From the NCBI GenBank assembly GCA_030446805.1, contig JAUJMO010000001.1, forward strand, positions 1,338,980-1,402,979: 64,000 nt of DNA, read 5' to 3'. Below, piece after piece: positions 59,263 through 64,000 of the stretch. A model generated the notes under the pieces. The model saw only the letters and a program-made list of their open reading frames with translations. It was not told the DNA's origin and ran no database searches. The stretch is from Caulobacteraceae bacterium. Its GTDB lineage: Bacteria; Pseudomonadota; Alphaproteobacteria; Caulobacterales; Caulobacteraceae. A program made the position numbers and the translations under genes. Every line of letters starts with the position of its first letter. Position 1 is the stretch's first letter.

Positions 59263-59495
59263 CCGGGCGCGCCCCAGCCTCCACCTGCGGTTAAGGGCTT
59301 GAGTCCTAAGGTGGAGGACGCCTTTGGTTTCGCCGTCCTTGCCCTTCGCCGAACTTCATCCAGCGCTCCGGCCGCCGAGGGTCGCCCGCCCGAACCTCGG
59401 GGCAGGCGGGCTCGTGCGGCGTGGCCGCCCGACATCCAGGACCCGGCGCGCTCCGGGCGGGCGGAGGTCGGCAGCGCGCTTCGAGCAGGTCGGCC

Positions 59496-60476
59496 ATGCA
59501 GGCTGAGCCCGGCCGGGCCGCGGGTGCGGTTCTGGCGGGAGCCTTGTTCCTGGCCACCGGCGCGATCACTTTCGACGTCCTGCGGGGCGCAGGCCCGCCG
59601 GCTCAGACGCTCGCCACCGACGCCCTGCTGCTGGGAGCCCTGGTCGCCGTCGCGGTGATCGCCGTGCGAGCCCGACGGGCGGCGGCCGCTGCAGCGGACC
59701 TGCTCCGGCGCAGCGAGGCCCGGCACCGCTCGATCCTCGACGGCTCGGGAGAGGCGATCATCATCATCGACGACCAGGCCACGGTCTGCACCTTCAACGG
59801 CAGGGCGGAGCGGATGTTCGGCTACGCCGCCGGTGAGATCGTGGGATCCAGCCTGGAGCGGTTGATGACGAACGGCGCGCGTAGCGCCCACGCCGCCTAC
59901 CTGGCCGAAAAGGGCGTCACCGCGATGGTGGAGGCGGTCAAGCTGCGCACGACGCACAAGGGCGTGCGGAAGACGGGCGAGGTCTTCACCTTCGAACTGA
60001 CCATGACCGAGTGGCGGGACGGACCGCGCCGCATGTTCACCGGCGCCATGCGCGACGTCACCGAGCGCGAGCGCGCCGCCCAGGCGCTCCTCGCCAGTCA
60101 GGCCCGCTACGCCGAGCTCTACGAGAACAGCCCCGAACTCCTCTTCATCTACGCGGTGGAGAGCGGCGGCGGTTTCCTGCTGGAGTCCATGAACCGGGCG
60201 GCGGAGGAGTACGTGGGCTACACGCGCTCCGCCATCGTGGGCCGCACTCCGGACCAGTTGGCCCTGCCCGAAAGCGCGCGCCGCTTCAAGCGGGCCCTGC
60301 TCGCCTGCCTCGACACGCGCGTGAGCCAGAAGGATGAGATGCCTCTGCGCACCGACCGAGGTGTTTCCAGCCTGCCGGTCACGTTGTCGCCCATGCAGGA
60401 CGCCTCGGGCGTCATCACCCGCATCCTCGCCAGCAGCCGCGCCGAACCTTCCGCGCTCGAGGTCCGGGCGGCGTGA
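59496..60476 (+). CDS. Membrane protein with two PAS domains and no output domain
   Basis: 326 residues: two N-terminal transmembrane helices (GAVLAGALFLATGAITF, LLLGALVAVAVIAV), a PAS domain at about 70-200 (RHRSILDGSGEAIIIID, MFGYAAGEIVG, FTGAMRDVTERERA), and a second PAS-like domain at about 205-320 (YAELYENSPELLFIYAVES, YVGYTRSAIVG). No histidine kinase, GGDEF, EAL or HTH domain follows before the stop. It may signal through a partner protein or be a truncated sensor. Ligand and role are unknown. Confidence 0.8.
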   Translation: MQAEPGRAAGAVLAGALFLATGAITFDVLRGAGPPAQTLATDALLLGALVAVAVIAVRARRAAAAAADLLRRSEARHRSILDGSGEAIIIIDDQATVCTFNGRAERMFGYAAGEIVGSSLERLMTNGARSAHAAYLAEKGVTAMVEAVKLRTTHKGVRKTGEVFTFELTMTEWRDGPRRMFTGAMRDVTERERAAQALLASQARYAELYENSPELLFIYAVESGGGFLLESMNRAAEEYVGYTRSAIVGRTPDQLALPESARRFKRALLACLDTRVSQKDEMPLRTDRGVSSLPVTLSPMQDASGVITRILASSRAEPSALEVRAA

Positions 60477-60551
60477 GGCGCTTCCCCGCAACGGCTGCGC
60501 GCGCTAACCGTTGAAAACGGCCGCCCCTCGTCGGCGGCCTCGGAGCGGTTC

Positions 60552-61784
60552 ATGCGCGTCATCATTCTCGGCGGAGACGGCTTTTGCGGCTGGCCCACAG
60601 CGCTTCACCTGTCGGCTCGCGGCTGGGATGTGGCGATCGTGGACAACGGCTCGCGCCGGCGCATCGACAACGAGCTGCAGGTGCAGTCGCTGACGCCGAT
60701 CCGTGAGTTGGACGAACGCATCGCCGCTTGGCGCGAGGTGAGCAACCGCGAGATTCACCGCCGCGACCTGACGGTGGGCAAGGATTACGACGAGCTGCTG
60801 GCCTTTCTCGGCGAGTACCGGCCTGACGCCGTGGTGCACTTCGCCGAGCAGCGCGCCGCGCCCTATTCAATGAAGTCCGCGCGCCACAAGCGCTACACCG
60901 TCGACAACAACCTCAACGCCACCAACGACATCCTCGCGGCCATCGTCGACAGCGGCCAGGACATCCATCTGGCGCACCTGGGCACCATGGGCGTCTACGG
61001 TTACGGCACGGCTGGGATGAAGATCCCCGAAGGCTATCTCAAGGTCCGGGTCGAGACGCCCCAGGGCTGGGTGGAGCAGGAGGTCCTCTACCCCGCCAAC
61101 CCGGGCAGCATCTACCACATGACAAAGACCCAGGACGCCCTGCTCTTCCAGTTCTACGCCAAGAACGACAAACTCCGGATCACCGACCTGCACCAAGGCA
61201 TCGTCTGGGGCACCCAGACCAAGGAAACGCGACAGGACGAGCGGCTGATCAACCGGTTCGACTATGACGGCGACTACGGCACGGTATTGAACCGCTTCCT
61301 CATGCAGGCGGCCGTGGGCTATCCGCTGACCGTGCACGGGACCGGAGGCCAGACGCGGGCCTTCATCCACATCCAGGACACGGTCAAATGCGTGGAGCTG
61401 GCGCTGAACAACCCGCCCGGGCGCGGCGACCGCGTGTCCATTCTCAACCAGATGACCGAGACCCACCGCGTGCGCGATCTGGCCGCTCTTGTCGCTCGCC
61501 AGACCGGCGCGGAGGTGGCGCATATCGAGAACCCGCGCCAGGAGGCGGCGGAAAACGACCTCGCGGTGATGAACCAGCGCTTCCTAGGCTTCGGGCTGAA
61601 GCCCATCACGCTGGAGGAAGGCGTGCTGGGCGAGGTGGCGGAGATCGCCCGCCGCTATCGCGACCGCGCGGACCTGTCCAAGATCCCCTGCGTCAGCCAC
61701 TGGAATCGCGAGCGGGCCGAGGCGGGCGGCGGCCTGGCCCCGCTGCCGCCGGAGCCGCCCGAACGCTTGCGCGCGGCCGGGTGA
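60552..61784 (+). CDS. sqd1: SQD1-type UDP-sulfoquinovose synthase
   Basis: 410 residues of the SDR family with features specific to SQD1/SqdB: GGDGFCGWPTALHLS at residues 7-21, HFAEQRAAPYSM, LGTMGVYG (Thr145), catalytic Tyr188-x3-Lys192 in YHMTKTQDA, LHQGIVWGTQTKET, and AAVGYPLTVHGTGGQTRAFIHIQDT split at about 255-280. These match plant SQD1 block by block. The enzyme makes UDP-sulfoquinovose from UDP-glucose and sulfite, for sulfolipid (SQDG) or sulfoquinovose-bearing surface glycan. No SQDG synthase gene is recognised beside it, so the end product is open. Confidence 0.88.
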   Translation: MRVIILGGDGFCGWPTALHLSARGWDVAIVDNGSRRRIDNELQVQSLTPIRELDERIAAWREVSNREIHRRDLTVGKDYDELLAFLGEYRPDAVVHFAEQRAAPYSMKSARHKRYTVDNNLNATNDILAAIVDSGQDIHLAHLGTMGVYGYGTAGMKIPEGYLKVRVETPQGWVEQEVLYPANPGSIYHMTKTQDALLFQFYAKNDKLRITDLHQGIVWGTQTKETRQDERLINRFDYDGDYGTVLNRFLMQAAVGYPLTVHGTGGQTRAFIHIQDTVKCVELALNNPPGRGDRVSILNQMTETHRVRDLAALVARQTGAEVAHIENPRQEAAENDLAVMNQRFLGFGLKPITLEEGVLGEVAEIARRYRDRADLSKIPCVSHWNRERAEAGGGLAPLPPEPPERLRAAG

Positions 61785-61821
61785 CCTTGAGAGCTCAGCG
61801 GGAGGCGCGCATCTTACTACC

Positions 61822-62385
61822 ATGAGCGCCGCGCCCAAGCTGATGACGGCCGAGGAGTTCCTCGTCTGGTGCCTGGACCAGGAGGGCCGCTGGGAACTGG
61901 TGGGCGGTGTGCCGACCTTGATGATGACCGGCGCGCGCCGCCGGCATGACCTGGTCACCACCAATCTGATCATCGCGCTGGGAAACAGACTGCGAGGCGG
62001 ACCGTGCCGGCCCACGACGGCCGATGTGGCCACCCGAATGCCGAACGGAAATGTGAGACGGCCCGATGTAACGGTGGATTGCGCCTTTCGACCCGACGAC
62101 GAACTTGAAAGCGGGGAGCCCGTCGTCGTTTTCGAGGTGCTTTCGCCCTCAACCCGGCGGACGGACCTGCTTCGCAAGACGGATGAATATCGCCGCCATC
62201 CCACTTTGAAGCACTTCGTCACCCTGGAACCTGATCTGCCCTACGCCCTGGTGTGGGCACGTGGGGAGGGCGGAGACTGGACATACGCGGAGGTGTCGGG
62301 CCTGGAGGAGCCGCTGGTCCTGAGCGCCCTCGGGCTGGAGCTGCCTATGGCCGAGGTCTATGATGGACTGTCGTTCGAGAGCTGA
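61822..62385 (+). CDS. Uma2 family (DUF820) restriction endonuclease-like protein
   Basis: 187 residues. It starts MTAEEFLVWCLDQEGRWELV after a short lead; PD-(D/E)xK-like positions are RRPDVTVDC and VVVFEVLSPST, followed by DLLRKTDEYRRHPTLKHFV and the C-terminal LSALGLELPMAEVYDG. Uma2 proteins are abundant in cyanobacteria and proteobacteria with unknown nuclease targets. The 3' end overlaps the convergent hydrolase gene by 28 bases. Confidence 0.9.
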   Translation: MSAAPKLMTAEEFLVWCLDQEGRWELVGGVPTLMMTGARRRHDLVTTNLIIALGNRLRGGPCRPTTADVATRMPNGNVRRPDVTVDCAFRPDDELESGEPVVVFEVLSPSTRRTDLLRKTDEYRRHPTLKHFVTLEPDLPYALVWARGEGGDWTYAEVSGLEEPLVLSALGLELPMAEVYDGLSFES

Positions 62386-63125
62386 CCCGTCAGCTCCTCC
62401 ACCGTCGCAACCAGGCGGGCGATGTCCTCGGGTCGCGACAGCCGGTGGTCGCCGGCCTTGATCAGGGTGAAAACCACGTCCGCGCTTTCGAGCGCCTCCG
62501 CGAACGCCAGGGCGTGGCGCCAAGGGACCTCTGCGTCCGCCGCGCCCTGAAGGATGCGCACGGGCGCGGTGATCGGAACGGGGCCGGGCAGCAGGAGCCA
62601 GCGCCGTCCATCCTCGATCAGGCCGCGGGTGATCGGGTAGGTTCCGCCGTACTCTGACGGCTGGTTCCACACGCCTTGCTCTTCCAGCGCTCGCCGCTGC
62701 TCCCCGCTGAATGCGGGCCACATCAGGGTTTCGGTGAAGTCGGGCGCGGGCGCGATCAACACCAGCGCGGCCAGGCGCTGGGGATGCGCGAGCCCGATCA
62801 GGCCCGCGATCCACCCGCCCATCGAGGACCCGACCAGGATCAGCGGCCCCTCCGCCAGCGTGCCGATCACGGCCAGCGCGTCGTCGCGCCAGCGCCCGAT
62901 CGTCCCGTCGGCGAAATCGCCCGAGCTCTCGCCATGGCCCGAATAGTCGAAACGCAGAAAGGCCCGCCCGTTCGCCTCCGCCCAACCGGCCAGCGCCTCG
63001 GCCTTGGTCCCGCTCATGTCCGAACGGAAGCCGCCCAGCCAGACCATCGTGGGGGTCCGCCCCTCGACGGCGCGCCAGGCTAGCCGCTCTCCCCTGTGCT
63101 CCAGCTGTCCGCGTCGTTCGCTCAT
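62358..63125 (-). CDS. Alpha/beta hydrolase
   Basis: About 255 residues from the ATG at 63125. Features: VWLGGFRSDMSGTKA, RFDYSGHGESSGDFADGTI, nucleophile Ser in LVGSSMGGWIA (about residue 108), Asp in LQGAADAEVP and His in KAGDHRLSRPED. It resembles serine hydrolases or carboxylesterases of the palmitoyl-thioesterase ABHD10 type, common in alphaproteobacteria. The substrate is unknown. It diverges from the GT4 gene with 27 bases between. Confidence 0.88.
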   Translation of the reverse strand: MSERRGQLEHRGERLAWRAVEGRTPTMVWLGGFRSDMSGTKAEALAGWAEANGRAFLRFDYSGHGESSGDFADGTIGRWRDDALAVIGTLAEGPLILVGSSMGGWIAGLIGLAHPQRLAALVLIAPAPDFTETLMWPAFSGEQRRALEEQGVWNQPSEYGGTYPITRGLIEDGRRWLLLPGPVPITAPVRILQGAADAEVPWRHALAFAEALESADVVFTLIKAGDHRLSRPEDIARLVATVEELTGQLSNDSPS

Positions 63126-63152
63126 CCTGCTCCGCCCTGCTATGGCCGCCGC

Positions 63153-64000
63153 GTGAGCGAACTGCCTTCCAAGACCGTGGTTCTGCAAGTCATCCCCGAG
63201 CTGGAGACGGGCGGGGCGGAGCAGACCACCCTGGATATCGCCGCCGCCGTGACCGCCGCGGGCGGCCGCGCCCTGGTGGCCAGCCAGGGCGGACGCATGG
63301 AGGATCGCCTGGCCCTAGCCGGGGGAGAACTGATCCGCTTGCCCGTGGCCTCCAAGAACCCGCTTGTTCTGGGCGCCAACGCCGGGCGTCTGGCCCGCAT
63401 CATTCGTCGCGAAGGCGTGAGCCTGGTCCACGCCCGGTCACGCGCTCCGGCCGTCTCCGCGCTGAGGGCGGCCCGGGCCACCGGGGTTCCTTTCGTGGCC
63501 ACCTATCACGGCGTGTACAGCGCGCGGACGCCGCTCAAACGCCTCTGGAACGCGATCATGACCCGGGGCGACTTGGTGATCGCCAATTCCGCCTACACCC
63601 GCGACCATGTCCTGGCCGAGCATGGGGTCCATCCCGACCGGGTGGTCGCCATTCCGCGGGGCGTCGACCTCGCCCGCTTCGATCCTGCCGCCGTCAGCTC
63701 CGAACGCGTTCGCGCGCTCGCCGGCGCCTGGGGCCTCGACCCGGACGAGACCCGGCCCAGGCTGCTGCTGGCCGGCCGCTTGACCCGGTGGAAGGGGCAG
63801 GGATTGATGATCGACGCCGTTTCCCGGCTGCTGGAGCAGGGAGGTTGCCCCGATCTGCTGGTGCTCATGGCCGGGGACGACCAGGGCCGCCACGGCTACC
63901 GGGCCGAACTGGAGCGCCAGATCGCCGACGCCGGGCTGTCGGAGACCATACGCCTGGTGGGCCACGTCGAGGACATGCCGGCCGCCTACGCCCTGGCCGA
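63153..64000 (+). CDS. Glycosyltransferase family 4 protein (runs off the window)
   Basis: The frame is open from GTG at 63153 to the end (about 282 codons). The N-terminal GT-B half has VVLQVIPELETGGAEQTTLD and VHARSRAPAVSALRAA; the start of the donor-binding half has VIANSAYTRDHV, VVAIPRGVDLARFDP, LLLAGRLTRWKGQGLMIDA and VLMAGDDQGRHGY. These are typical of LPS-core or O-antigen GT4 enzymes. The conserved E-x7-E motif would lie beyond the edge. It fits the preceding sugar-nucleotide genes. Confidence 0.88.
   Translation, partial: MSELPSKTVVLQVIPELETGGAEQTTLDIAAAVTAAGGRALVASQGGRMEDRLALAGGELIRLPVASKNPLVLGANAGRLARIIRREGVSLVHARSRAPAVSALRAARATGVPFVATYHGVYSARTPLKRLWNAIMTRGDLVIANSAYTRDHVLAEHGVHPDRVVAIPRGVDLARFDPAAVSSERVRALAGAWGLDPDETRPRLLLAGRLTRWKGQGLMIDAVSRLLEQGGCPDLLVLMAGDDQGRHGYRAELERQIADAGLSETIRLVGHVEDMPAAYALA

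Overview
The window is about 64 kb of high-GC, gene-dense DNA from an alphaproteobacterial chromosome, most likely Caulobacteraceae (Caulobacter/Phenylobacterium-like; the genus cannot be fixed from sequence alone). The evidence is a DUF4167 protein linked to prmC, a TIGR02301 protein, an alphaproteobacterial aa3 oxidase cluster (coxBA-ctaB-ctaG-coxC-DUF983-surf1), a PdeA-like phosphodiesterase with the GEDEF signature known from Caulobacter, CobS, and small secreted proteins typical of this group. No rRNA, tRNA, integrase-bearing mobile element, IS element or CRISPR array was seen. The one tyrosine recombinase is housekeeping XerD.

Layout. 1-6.7 kb: translation quality-control genes (arfB, prmC, prfA), DUF4167, and membrane proteins YihY and TauE. 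6.7-13.3 kb: a GST, an unusual Alg9-like GT22 mannosyltransferase, ispG, threonine aldolase, accA (broken by a 1-base deletion), and small secreted proteins. 13.3-19.5 kb: xerD diverging from aroK-aroB-CNNM/CBS, then bolA, a J-domain protein and cobS. 19.5-23.4 kb: a poly(3-hydroxybutyrate) (PHB) depolymerase-type esterase with a PhaR-like operator, DUF3617, rpmB and carA. 23.5-26.1 kb: two glycan-related glycosyltransferase genes (GT-D-like and GT61). 26-37 kb: NfeD/SPFH pair, Nudix, patatin, bdhA (two 1-base deletions), yaaA, an FAD-linked oxidase with an acyl-CoA dehydrogenase, YceI/cytochrome b561, tsaC and peroxiredoxin. 38-48.3 kb, all on the minus strand: the cytochrome aa3 oxidase genes with assembly factors, then an M16 peptidase, a GNAT and pdeA at the distal end. 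48.4-55 kb: fasciclin lipoprotein, pdxH, aroC, hsp20 with a candidate RNA thermometer, a pentapeptide-repeat protein, a RibD-like deaminase and gpmA. 55-64 kb: envelope polysaccharide and sugar-nucleotide genes (kdsD, phosphohexomutase, UDP-glucose dehydrogenase, SQD1-type UDP-sulfoquinovose synthase, GT4 glycosyltransferase) interspersed with a PAS-only membrane sensor, a Uma2 nuclease-like protein and an alpha/beta hydrolase.

How the genes work together. Shikimate/chorismate synthesis is represented by aroK, aroB and aroC. PHB turnover is represented by the depolymerase and bdhA. Respiration and its assembly form one long transcription unit that may also carry the c-di-GMP phosphodiesterase. 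The last 9 kb supplies Kdo, hexose-phosphate, uronic acid and sulfoquinovose precursors for cell-surface glycans or glycolipids. Three independent 1-base deletions in short G/C runs (accA once, bdhA twice) suggest sequencing or assembly errors more than gene decay, because accA should be essential.
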